From: Actinomycetes bacterium
Lineage (GTDB): Bacteria > Actinomycetota > Acidimicrobiia > Acidimicrobiales > SZUA-35
Direction: 5' to 3'
DNA length: 8,958 nucleotides
NCBI GenBank assembly: GCA_024227975.1
Contig: JAAETV010000567.1
Coordinates: 1-8,958 of the forward strand
Shown piece by piece: positions 1 through 7,241 of the stretch (the stretch's first letter is position 1; every line of letters begins with the position of its first letter). The notes under the pieces are model-generated. The model made no database searches. It was not told where the DNA came from and worked only from the letters and a program-made list of their open reading frames with translations. The position numbers and the translations under genes were made by a program.

Positions 1-807
1 ACGACGAGTCAGGGTTTCGAATTCGTCGAAGGCAATGCTGAGCTGACCCCGGCACGCCTGGTTGGCCACTTCGACCCAGCCCAGGTCCTGGAGACCGGCT
101 ATGTCAAGGAGGTGTGGGTCGACGGGCCTCTGGCCCGGGCCCTCAAGGAGGGCTCACTCCTGTACCTGGAGGAGATCAACCGGATCCCCGAAGAGACCCT
201 CAACCTGCTGGTCACCGTCATGTCCGAAGGTGAGTTGACGGTTCCCCGCCTGGGCCGGATCGACGCCAACCCATCATTCCGGTTGGTGGCGGCCATGAAC
301 CCCTTCGACGCCGTCGGCACAGCCCGCATATCGGGCGCCATCTACGATCGGGTCTGTCGTATCGCCATGGACTACCAATCGGAGGGCGACGAGGTTGCCA
401 TTTCACTGAGGCACGGACCAGGAGTCGAGGTCCATGCCGACGTCCCCGACTTCGTCGACCGTGTGGTGAAGCTGGTGCGGGCCACCAGATCTCATCCCGA
501 GATCCGGGTTGGTTCCTCGGTGCGGGGAGCCGTCGATCTACTCCACCTCACCAAGCAGCTGGGCAAGCTGCGTGAGCTGGCCCCAACTGACCTCACCGTC
601 GGCCTCGATGCGGCCCAAACGGCCCTGTCAGGACGGATCCGACTCCACGACTCGTCGTCGTCGACTCCGGAGGACATCATCGCCACCCTCTGGGCCGAAA
701 TCATGGAGGCCGGTCCCGACGACGATCCCGGTAGCGAGGCCGAGGGTGGCAGCCCGGGAAAAGCGACCAGCCGCAGGGCGGCGGTTCCGACGATGACAAG
801 ATCCTGA
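1..807 (+). CDS. MoxR-type AAA+ ATPase, 5' end cut by window edge
   Basis: The reading frame is open from base 1, so the start and the Walker A loop lie outside the window. The visible 268 residues show a Walker B segment of the form LLYLEEINR (bases 157-183), a sensor-1 segment LVAAMNP (about 282-303) and a following DRVCR stretch that could hold the arginine finger. This order is that of the MoxR/NorQ/ChlI group of AAA+ ATPases, which usually remodel or load metal cofactors into a partner together with a VWA-domain protein. The usual DE of Walker B is EE here. The zero-frame protein ends in a low-complexity tail rich in Gly, Asp, Ser and Arg. A VWA protein follows in the -1 frame and overlaps this tail, with a probable frameshift signal at 742-785. 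The substrate is unknown. The family call is firm; any chelatase role is not. Confidence 0.9.
   Translation, partial: TTSQGFEFVEGNAELTPARLVGHFDPAQVLETGYVKEVWVDGPLARALKEGSLLYLEEINRIPEETLNLLVTVMSEGELTVPRLGRIDANPSFRLVAAMNPFDAVGTARISGAIYDRVCRIAMDYQSEGDEVAISLRHGPGVEVHADVPDFVDRVVKLVRATRSHPEIRVGSSVRGAVDLLHLTKQLGKLRELAPTDLTVGLDAAQTALSGRIRLHDSSSSTPEDIIATLWAEIMEAGPDDDPGSEAEGGSPGKATSRRAAVPTMTRS
742..785 (+). promoter_or_regulatory. Predicted programmed -1 ribosomal frameshift signal
   Basis: In the ATPase frame the codons at 754-762 read CCG GGA AAA preceded by C. This gives two overlapping heptamers of the XXXYYYZ type, CCCGGGA (753-759) and GGGAAAA (756-762). A -1 slip enters the VWA frame, which is closed by TAG at 732-734 but open from 735 to 1721. 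GAGGG (742-746) lies nine bases upstream and can act as a Shine-Dalgarno-like stimulator, as in dnaX. Downstream, ACCAGCCGC (766-774) pairs with GCGGCGGT (778-785): eight pairs, one bulged A at 769 and a loop of three. The core stem begins seven bases after the slippery site. Unshifted ribosomes stop at TGA 805. The elements are seen directly; their function is inferred. A sequencing indel is the main alternative. Confidence 0.65.
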
Positions 808-908
808 CCGGGGACGAGGCTGAAAAGGCTCTCAAGGACGAGCGGAGGAGGACGATCAGCCGACGTGACCTGGGGCGAGAGGATGGCTTTGCCGAGGTCT
901 CCCCCCAA

Positions 909-1721
909 TTGGGTGAGCTCGACATGGAAGCCTTCGATGACCTGTTCGACGACGACCCTGATGCCGCCCTCGATCTGTTGGCCAGGATGGCCCAGGCCAC
1001 CGACGCCAACCTGGCCCGGTTGTCGCGGCTGCTGGCGGGGCGGCTGGTACTCGACCTGGCCCGGACGGGAAAGGCCAAGGCGAGAGGGGTCGGGAAGCTG
1101 ACAACGGCCCGGGCCGACATCGCTGGCGGCGACATCGATCTCGATGCCAGCCTCGATGCCCTGCTGACGGCCAGGATAGAGCGCCGCCCACCCGCCATCG
1201 ACGAGCTCCAAGCCACCCATTGGCAGAAACCAGGGACGGCCATCTGCCTCCTTGTCGACCGGTCAGGTTCAATGGATGGGGAGCGCCTCGCCAGCGCCGC
1301 CCTGGCCGCCGCCGTCTGCTCGTGGCGAGCACCAGCCGAATTCGCCGTGTTGGCGTTCGGCGACAAGGTGGTGGCGATCAAGGAGCTGAACCAAACCAAG
1401 CCAGCGGAACGCATAGTCGCCGAGGTCCTGGCCTTGCGAGGCCATGGCACCACCGACGTGGCCCTTGCCCTCAGAGCAGCAGCAAGCCAGCTGGCGGCCT
1501 CGACGGCGACCAGGAAGCTGACGGTACTGCTTTCGGACGCCGAGGTGACCACGGGGGGAGATCCAGTCCCACCGGCTCGGGGCCTGGACGAGCTGACCGT
1601 GTTGGCCCCAGCTGATGAGCCGGAGCACGCCCAGCACCTGATCGAAGCCTGCGGGGGTCGCATGGCCGAGGTCGGCGGACCGATGTCGGTCCTGGATGCT
1701 CTTCGACGGGTGATCCAATAG
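909..1721 (+). CDS. VWA (von Willebrand A) domain protein, probably made as a frameshift fusion to the ATPase
   Basis: The protein has a helical acidic N-terminal region and then a VWA domain with an intact metal-ion-dependent adhesion site: DRSGS (bases 1257-1271) and GTTD (1446-1457). VWA proteins of this kind pair with MoxR-type ATPases. The boundary given is the first possible start, TTG 909, which has only a distant GAGG upstream. ATG 924 has a better-placed GGTGAG (six bases away). Neither is convincing, because the frame is open from 735 and the roughly 50 codons before 909 look like real protein (charged, helical, about 77% G or C at third positions by my count), with no ATG or GTG among them. 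The simplest reading is translation by -1 frameshifting from the ATPase. The stop abuts the ATG of the next gene, so the three genes probably form one operon. Confidence 0.85.
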   Translation: MGELDMEAFDDLFDDDPDAALDLLARMAQATDANLARLSRLLAGRLVLDLARTGKAKARGVGKLTTARADIAGGDIDLDASLDALLTARIERRPPAIDELQATHWQKPGTAICLLVDRSGSMDGERLASAALAAAVCSWRAPAEFAVLAFGDKVVAIKELNQTKPAERIVAEVLALRGHGTTDVALALRAAASQLAASTATRKLTVLLSDAEVTTGGDPVPPARGLDELTVLAPADEPEHAQHLIEACGGRMAEVGGPMSVLDALRRVIQ

Positions 1722-3125
1722 ATGCCAACGGCCACCCCCTTTCCCCCCGACACCCGACTCCGGGCTGACCCGTCGCTGCGCCTGCGCGACCAGGGTCGAA
1801 TCCTCATCGGAGGCAGCCCCCTCCGCCTCATGCGCCTGACCAATGCCGGCCAGCGGGTGTTGAAGTCCTGGTTGGCGGGTCAACCACCAGCCCCGACGCC
1901 GGCCCAAACCAAGTTGGCTCGACGATTGGTCGATGCCGGCATGGTCCACCCCGAACCGTCTAGTGTGGTGGACGGCCCGCCTCTGACCGTCGTCATACCG
2001 GTCAAGGACGACCAGGCCGGCCTAGAGCTCACGCTCGGCCTGCTGCCAACCGTTCCCGTAGTCGTGGTCGATGATGGCTCTGAACGGCCCATAGCAGCCC
2101 CTGAGCGGCCCCTGGCCCCAATCGTGGCACTGAGGCGGGAGACGGCCGCAGGGCCCGGTGTCGCCCGGCAGGAGGCCATGGACGTCATAGGCACTCCCCT
2201 GGTGGCCTTCGTCGACGCCGGGGTCGAGGTCACCGAACAGCAGCTGGCTCATCTGGCCCGCTGGTTCACCGATCCGACCATGCTGGCCGTTGCTCCTCGG
2301 GTGACGGCGACCCCCCGACCAGACCATGTGGCCACCTACGAGGTCGACCACTCCCCGCTCGACCTCGGCCAAGTGCCCTCGGCGGTGGGACATGGTCGGA
2401 CCATCAGCTACCTCCCAACCGCTTGTCTGGTGGCAAGACGGGACGCACTCAATGTGGTCGGAGGTTTCGATCCCGCCCTTCGCTTCGGCGAGGACGTGGA
2501 CTTGATCTGGCGGCTCATACCCAACGGCCAGGTCCGCTACGACCCAACCATTGTCGCCCACCACCCGGCCCGGACCAACCTGGTGGCCCTGGCCCGCCAG
2601 CGCTACGGCTACGGCCTGGCCGCCGCCCCACTAGCCGAGCGTCACGGCTCAGTCCTGGCCCCGGTTCGGATCTCACCTTGGAGCCTCGTTCTCTGGTTGC
2701 TGGCCTTGGCCGGACGCCCCTTCGCGGCCACGGGGCTGGCTGCCTATACGGCCGCGGCGCTGGCCAAGAAACTGGCCCCGAGGGTGGCAGACCACAATAT
2801 CGAGGCTGCCCAGCTATCGGCCAGAGGCCACCTCTACGCCGGCCTCTCGATAGCTGAGGCCAGTGTCAGGATCTGGTGGCCAGTCACCATCGTTGCCTAT
2901 CTGCTCGGGATCCGACGACCGGTGATGCTACTGGCAAGTGTGGCATGGCTCCGGAGAATCAAGGCTGCCCGTGGCCGACCCACCGACCGGGCCCGATCAT
3001 GGGCCTTTGGCCTCATCGACGATCTGTCCTACGGCGCAGGGGCCTGGATGGGGGCTATTCGCCACCGATCAGCCCGCGGCCTGGCTCCACGACTGGTCAG
3101 GTGGCCTGGAAACGACCTCGAGTAG
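1722..3125 (+). CDS. mftF: Mycofactocin-type glycosyltransferase MftF (GT2 family, membrane-bound)
   Basis: The 467 residues match the layout and length I know for MftF, which adds a glucose chain to the mycofactocin redox cofactor at the membrane. Residues 10-78 form a small PqqD-like N-terminal region. The GT2 domain follows: VVIPVKDD (90-97), VVDDGS (115-120), GGFDP (247-251), GEDVDLIWRL (256-265) with the catalytic acid pair, and QRYGYG (293-298) in place of the usual QxxRW. Hydrophobic stretches at about 318-345 and 384-410 should anchor it in the membrane. The nucleotide-sugar metal site, normally DxD, reads DAG (165-167), which is unusual. The ATG directly follows the VWA stop, so translation is probably coupled. 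No mftA-E genes are visible, so another substrate is possible. The family call is strong. Confidence 0.88.
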   Translation: MPTATPFPPDTRLRADPSLRLRDQGRILIGGSPLRLMRLTNAGQRVLKSWLAGQPPAPTPAQTKLARRLVDAGMVHPEPSSVVDGPPLTVVIPVKDDQAGLELTLGLLPTVPVVVVDDGSERPIAAPERPLAPIVALRRETAAGPGVARQEAMDVIGTPLVAFVDAGVEVTEQQLAHLARWFTDPTMLAVAPRVTATPRPDHVATYEVDHSPLDLGQVPSAVGHGRTISYLPTACLVARRDALNVVGGFDPALRFGEDVDLIWRLIPNGQVRYDPTIVAHHPARTNLVALARQRYGYGLAAAPLAERHGSVLAPVRISPWSLVLWLLALAGRPFAATGLAAYTAAALAKKLAPRVADHNIEAAQLSARGHLYAGLSIAEASVRIWWPVTIVAYLLGIRRPVMLLASVAWLRRIKAARGRPTDRARSWAFGLIDDLSYGAGAWMGAIRHRSARGLAPRLVRWPGNDLE

Positions 3126-3137
3126 TGGGAACTCCGG

Positions 3138-6100
3138 CTACTGGGCGATGAACAGGTCGAGGAGCTGGCCGTTGTTGAGCGCCAATGCTCCCCGCTCGAC
3201 GGCCGAGGCGGCCAGAACATCGTCATCGGTGACGACGGCGATCGGCCACTGCTCCGGGTAGGCATCAACCAGCTCGTCAAGGGCAGCCGCCGGCTCGGTC
3301 GGCGGAGTGCTGAGCCTGATACGAACTGCTCGTGAGGCAGGGAGTGACTCCTCCTCACCGATACGACCGTCGAAGACGACATCGGGAGCAGCACCACTCG
3401 AGGCCGAGAGGTCGGCCAGGTAGGAGACCAGAGCATCACGTTGCTGGGCGACCGGCAGGCTCGGCCAGCCCATCTTGGCCACTGAGTCACCGTCGACCAG
3501 GAGGACGACATCGGGCGACGACACCACATGCCGAGCCAACTCGACCTCGTCGTCACGCAGGTCCTCGGGAATAGTGATCTGACGACGATTCATAGGCCCA
3601 CCATCCTCGCCAGAACCAACCGAAGCAGGCATCGAGTCAGGATTGACGCCATGGAGGGTATCGGCACCGAAGGGATCATCCTCGAACGATGGGTCGGCTG
3701 CTGAATCATTGAAGATGCTGGGGGGAGCGAAACCCCCGTTGCGACCCGATGTCCGGTCAGCCCGACCCTCCGGAGCGTTGACACTCCCGGTGAGGACACC
3801 CCATCCGCCAGAGGGATGGACGGCGGTCTCGTCCTCGTCGCTCCCTTGGGCTGATTCATGTTTGGAATCTGCTGCGTCGTCGATCCCGTCCGGCGCGATC
3901 GGCGGTTTGGTGGTCGCCTTGGAGTCAAAGTCATTGACGGTCTGGGAAATCAGATCACTAATGGCGTCGAGGTCGTCATCGGCGATGTCCTCGATCGCGG
4001 GCTTGGCCTCGGCTTCGGCCTCAACCATGGCATTGGCCAGCTTGGCCCCGATCAGACTCAGGTCGTCTTCTCCGCCCTTGACGGTGTCATGGCCGACTAC
4101 ATCAGCAATGCTCGGGTCGGGGACTCCGAACTCGGCCTCGGCCTCTTCGTTCTGCTCAACCCCGCCGCCTCGCGCCGCCTGAGCCACCGCGGCCGCTATC
4201 ACATCGAAGTCATCATCTTGTGGCCCCTGCTCGGGCTCGGATTGAGAACCGGGAGCTGGGGGTGGCGGCTCGTCAAACGGATTGGCAGCTCCGTTCTCAG
4301 CTCCCTTGCGACCTCGAAGCAGTGGGCCCAAGCTCCAAGAGTGCCGCTTCGTGGTCCGGCCCGAATCGTCGCCCTCGTCATCATCAAGGAGGGCCGGTGG
4401 CGGCTCCATCCCGAACGCCATCGGCATCAAGCCGTTCTCATCGGCTTCCAACGGCTGAGAGAGATCAAGCCGACCATTCGAGGGTTGGTCGGTTCCGACT
4501 GCGCCTTCGCCGCCCGGGCCGTTGATCAGGGTCTCCTCGAGTTCCGCCTCGCGCTCGACGTCGGTCCCACTCGTCAGCGCCGTGTCGAGTGAGTCGTCAT
4601 CAGCGCTGCGTTCGGCCTCGTGCCCGGTGTCTTCGGCTGCCAGAGACACCGACTGGTCGTCGGAATCTGAGCCAACGGCGGGGGTAGCAATCATCCCGAA
4701 GAAGGATTTGCCCGTACCGACTGCGGCCTGTCCGGTTTCGTCGAACACGATGGCGTCGCCGACGTCGGTCTCGCTGGTGTGATCGGACGGCTGCGATGAT
4801 TCGGCCGCTTCTGGCTCGTCTGTAGCCACATCGGCTTGGGTATCGGCCGCGGTCACAGATCCATCGGCGTCGCCGGAATCGGCCTCATCGGCCGATGATT
4901 CAGTACTGACCGTTGTGCTCGATGATGTCTTGGACTGGCTAGCAAGGACCTGCTCTGCCGCCACCTTCTCAGCCTCGGCCTTGGCGGTCTCAGCCTCGGT
5001 CCTGGCCTTCTCAGCTTCTGCCGCCACCTCCTCGGCCCCGACCTTGGCCTTCTCGGCCTCTGCCGCCACCTTCTCGGCCCCGGCCAGCTGGCTCTTGGCT
5101 TCAGCGGCTTCCTCCTTGGCCTTGCTAGCCGCCTTCTCAGCCTGCGCAACAGCCTTCTCAGCATCGGCCTTGGCCGTCAACGCCTCGAAAGCATCGGCCT
5201 TGGCCTTGGCCGCGTCCGATTCAGCCTTGGTCGCCCGCTCGCTTGACGTTTCCAGCGATGTCTTCGTTTCGGCCAGCTCCGCCGTACTACCACTGAACCG
5301 ATCTTCGAGCTTCGCCCGTTCCATTTCGACCAGGGACAGTCGGTGGGCCAACTCGGACAGGGCATGGCCCTGGCTCTCGGAGGTCTCGACCCGAAGCCGG
5401 TCGCTTTCAACCAGCTGGTCCTGAATGGCGGAATTCTCAGCCGTGAGCTGACCCACCTGTTGGCTGAGAGCGTCTCGCCCCTGCTCGGCGTCACTGAGGT
5501 ACCGTCGTACCCCTTTGAGCTCGGCCGAGAGGTTGTCATGGTCATCCGAGAGTTTCGACCTTGCCTCTTGGGCCGTCGAGACCTGGGCGGTCAGCGCCTC
5601 GTTGTCCCCCGTCAGTTCACCAACTCGCTGTTCGAGCTCAGCCAGCTCTGCCTTGACCTCGTCGGCCTTGGTGCTGAGCGAAGCTCGCTCAGTCGTGATG
5701 TTTGCCAGCTTGGCTTCAAGCCCTGACTCGACCTGCTCCAAGCCACTGACCCTCAGCTTCAACTGATCTCGCTCGGTCCTGACGTCTTTCAGCGCGGCTC
5801 GATCGGCTTCGCTCGTTTCACGGACTCGGGCCAGGCTGTCGAGGGCTTCGGTCAGCGAACCGTGAAGCTCATCGACCTGGCCCGACAAGCCATCGCGATG
5901 GGCCTTGATGTTCGAGAGATCGGCTGCGATCGCTTCCGCATCAGCCTTGACCGCACCAAGCTGGGTCCGCGTGGTTTCGAGCATCGCTTCGGTGTCCGCT
6001 AGACGGGAGGCGAGATCGATCTTCTCCTCCGTCAGCGCCTCGACCAACGACTTGGCTTCACTGGCCTGGGTCGATGTGAGACCCAGCTGACTGGTTGCTT

Positions 6101-7238
6101 CGAGTAGATCATTCTCGAACTCGCCGAGCTTGACGTTGAGCTGGTCTTGCTCGGCCCGCAGGGCTGTCACCGCGAGCTCGTTGGATTGACGCTCCCCTTC
6201 AATCGTCCTAGTGGTGGACGCCCTCTCCTGATTGAGGCGGGCCAACTCGGTCATCAGTTCTTCATTGTGGGCACTGAGCGACTCGACCTGAACGGTCAAC
6301 TCGTCCCTCTCCAACTCGATGGGACCGAGAGCCCCCTCTGCTCGGACCAGAGCTTCCTGGAGATCGACCAGGCCAGCATCGCTGGAGGCATTCTCCCGCT
6401 CTACTTCAGCCCGGAGCTCTCGGGAGAGGTCGAGCTCCTTTTCAAGGTCCAGCTGGCGGGTCAGGGCGCTGGAGTGTTGCTGGACCGCAGTGTCCCGCTC
6501 ACGTCGAGCCTCGTCGAGCTCGATGCGAGCTGCTTCCAGCTCACTGCGAAGGGTGTACACATCACTATCGAATACCGATGGCTGCTGTCGGGAACTCTCC
6601 ACTTGATCCTCGACTCGCTCTATCGACGACGAGACGGCTTGGCGTTCACTGGCCAGCCGATCGACGAGGCCGCGCAAACTCGTGAGCTCGTCCTCGATGG
6701 CGTTGGCCTCACTATGTGATCCACGATCAAATCCGGAGTTTGCATGGGGTCCCTCGGGGTCATGGCTCGCGGGGAGTGGGGATAGGCCATTGCTACTTCC
6801 ACCCTTGTCATCACCGTGGTGATCCTCGGTGATTGCCGGCACCGTTTCGACGGACCCATTGGCCGGGAAGTCGTCGGTCTCCGTGGAATCAAGAGTGCTG
6901 ATGCTCTGGTTTCGACTGTCATCGGCGTCTGCCTGCAGGCCACTATCAGCGACCAACTCCTCGAACTCGGCGGACCACCCGATCGGGCGGTGCAGCCAAA
7001 GATAGCCGCCTCGACCGACCTGATCCTCCGAAGCTTGTTCGGCTACCCGCCGCCGGAAGGCAGGATCTTCCTCGATGGCCTCCTTGGCCACGCCAAGGGC
7101 CCTCTCTGGCAAGGCGCCGATGTACAGGAAGCTCCGCATGATCTGGGGAGGGTCGATGACCGGGTCGGACTCCACCCCAGAGCGGGCTACGACGTAGGAG
7201 AGCTCGCAAGCTGACTTCAGAAATGCTTCTGGTCCCAT
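3138..7238 (-). CDS. Giant coiled-coil protein with C-terminal NYN (YacP-like) nuclease fold
   Basis: This 1366-residue protein has distinct parts. Residues 1-95 are a conserved actinobacterial domain ending in GRGGYLWL (75-82), which I associate with NYN-domain proteins of this phylum. Residues 180-763 are almost continuous heptad-type coiled coil, ending in an Ala-Glu-Lys repeat (668-763). Residues 764-1215 are acidic, Pro/Gly/Ser-rich and probably disordered, with one basic patch (961-980). Residues 1232-1366 form a NYN domain: LLVDGDSVAK (1246-1255), VVFDG (1287-1291), VVTDDDV (1335-1341), then LNNGQLLDLF. NYN proteins are usually RNA-cleaving or RNA-binding, but two expected catalytic positions are altered. 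Members I recall are only a few hundred residues long. ATG 7238 has AAGGAG nine bases upstream and begins three bases after the zinc-ribbon stop. There is no signal peptide or membrane segment, so it is probably cytoplasmic. The precise function is unknown. Confidence 0.9.
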   Translation of the reverse strand: MGPEAFLKSACELSYVVARSGVESDPVIDPPQIMRSFLYIGALPERALGVAKEAIEEDPAFRRRVAEQASEDQVGRGGYLWLHRPIGWSAEFEELVADSGLQADADDSRNQSISTLDSTETDDFPANGSVETVPAITEDHHGDDKGGSSNGLSPLPASHDPEGPHANSGFDRGSHSEANAIEDELTSLRGLVDRLASERQAVSSSIERVEDQVESSRQQPSVFDSDVYTLRSELEAARIELDEARRERDTAVQQHSSALTRQLDLEKELDLSRELRAEVERENASSDAGLVDLQEALVRAEGALGPIELERDELTVQVESLSAHNEELMTELARLNQERASTTRTIEGERQSNELAVTALRAEQDQLNVKLGEFENDLLEATSQLGLTSTQASEAKSLVEALTEEKIDLASRLADTEAMLETTRTQLGAVKADAEAIAADLSNIKAHRDGLSGQVDELHGSLTEALDSLARVRETSEADRAALKDVRTERDQLKLRVSGLEQVESGLEAKLANITTERASLSTKADEVKAELAELEQRVGELTGDNEALTAQVSTAQEARSKLSDDHDNLSAELKGVRRYLSDAEQGRDALSQQVGQLTAENSAIQDQLVESDRLRVETSESQGHALSELAHRLSLVEMERAKLEDRFSGSTAELAETKTSLETSSERATKAESDAAKAKADAFEALTAKADAEKAVAQAEKAASKAKEEAAEAKSQLAGAEKVAAEAEKAKVGAEEVAAEAEKARTEAETAKAEAEKVAAEQVLASQSKTSSSTTVSTESSADEADSGDADGSVTAADTQADVATDEPEAAESSQPSDHTSETDVGDAIVFDETGQAAVGTGKSFFGMIATPAVGSDSDDQSVSLAAEDTGHEAERSADDDSLDTALTSGTDVEREAELEETLINGPGGEGAVGTDQPSNGRLDLSQPLEADENGLMPMAFGMEPPPALLDDDEGDDSGRTTKRHSWSLGPLLRGRKGAENGAANPFDEPPPPAPGSQSEPEQGPQDDDFDVIAAAVAQAARGGGVEQNEEAEAEFGVPDPSIADVVGHDTVKGGEDDLSLIGAKLANAMVEAEAEAKPAIEDIADDDLDAISDLISQTVNDFDSKATTKPPIAPDGIDDAADSKHESAQGSDEDETAVHPSGGWGVLTGSVNAPEGRADRTSGRNGGFAPPSIFNDSAADPSFEDDPFGADTLHGVNPDSMPASVGSGEDGGPMNRRQITIPEDLRDDEVELARHVVSSPDVVLLVDGDSVAKMGWPSLPVAQQRDALVSYLADLSASSGAAPDVVFDGRIGEEESLPASRAVRIRLSTPPTEPAAALDELVDAYPEQWPIAVVTDDDVLAASAVERGALALNNGQLLDLFIAQ
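3936..4217 (-). repeat. Three copies of a short amphipathic motif in the acidic linker of the NYN protein
   Basis: Protein-level repeat. Residues 1008-1022 (DDDFDVIAAAVAQAA), 1057-1071 (EDDLSLIGAKLANAM) and 1087-1101 (DDDLDAISDLISQTV) align without gaps: an acidic triplet, a Phe or Leu, then Ile three places on and a hydrophobic residue four after that. Each could form a short amphipathic helix in otherwise disordered sequence, the usual look of a docking motif for a partner protein. The DNA copies are diverged, so this is not a recent duplication. The partner is unknown. Confidence 0.5.
4959..5084 (-). repeat. Tandem 14-residue (42-base) Ala-Glu-Lys repeats inside the NYN protein gene
   Basis: Three consecutive units at residues 719-732, 733-746 and 747-760 follow the pattern xGAExVAAEAEKAx. 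The first two differ at only a few residues and are also similar as DNA; the third is diverged. They sit at the end of a wider Ala-Glu-Lys-rich segment (residues 668-763, bases 4950-5237). Such sequence forms long rigid charged helices and is prone to copy-number change. Confidence 0.75.
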
Positions 7239-7241
7239 GCT

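Noticed and set aside
1..1721. Naming the ATPase-VWA pair as magnesium or cobalt chelatase subunits (ChlI/ChlD, CobS/CobT).
   Set aside because: The Walker B and downstream sequence fit MoxR-type proteins at least as well, Walker A is outside the window, and no large chelatase subunit or cobalamin gene is nearby.
701..1843. Long open frame on the minus strand opposite the ATPase and VWA genes (380 codons).
   Set aside because: It is an antisense shadow produced by GC-rich codon bias: the translation is low-complexity Arg/Ser-rich, while the plus strand holds clear conserved domains.
1..3125. Search for a mycofactocin precursor peptide (mftA) or its radical SAM enzyme near mftF.
   Set aside because: No small frame ending in a CGVY-like core and no CxxxCxxC protein is present in this part of the window.
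3121..3142. Inverted repeat AGTAG...CTACT spanning both stops of the convergent genes, considered as a two-way terminator.
   Set aside because: Only five pairs around a 12-base loop and no U tract on either side, so it is too weak to call. The 12-base spacer leaves no room for a normal terminator.
3643..6719. Several plus-strand open frames of 130-245 codons within the NYN coiled-coil gene.
   Set aside because: Their translations are Ser/Ala/Arg-rich mirror sequences of the coiled coil; no family motifs or ribosome binding sites support them.
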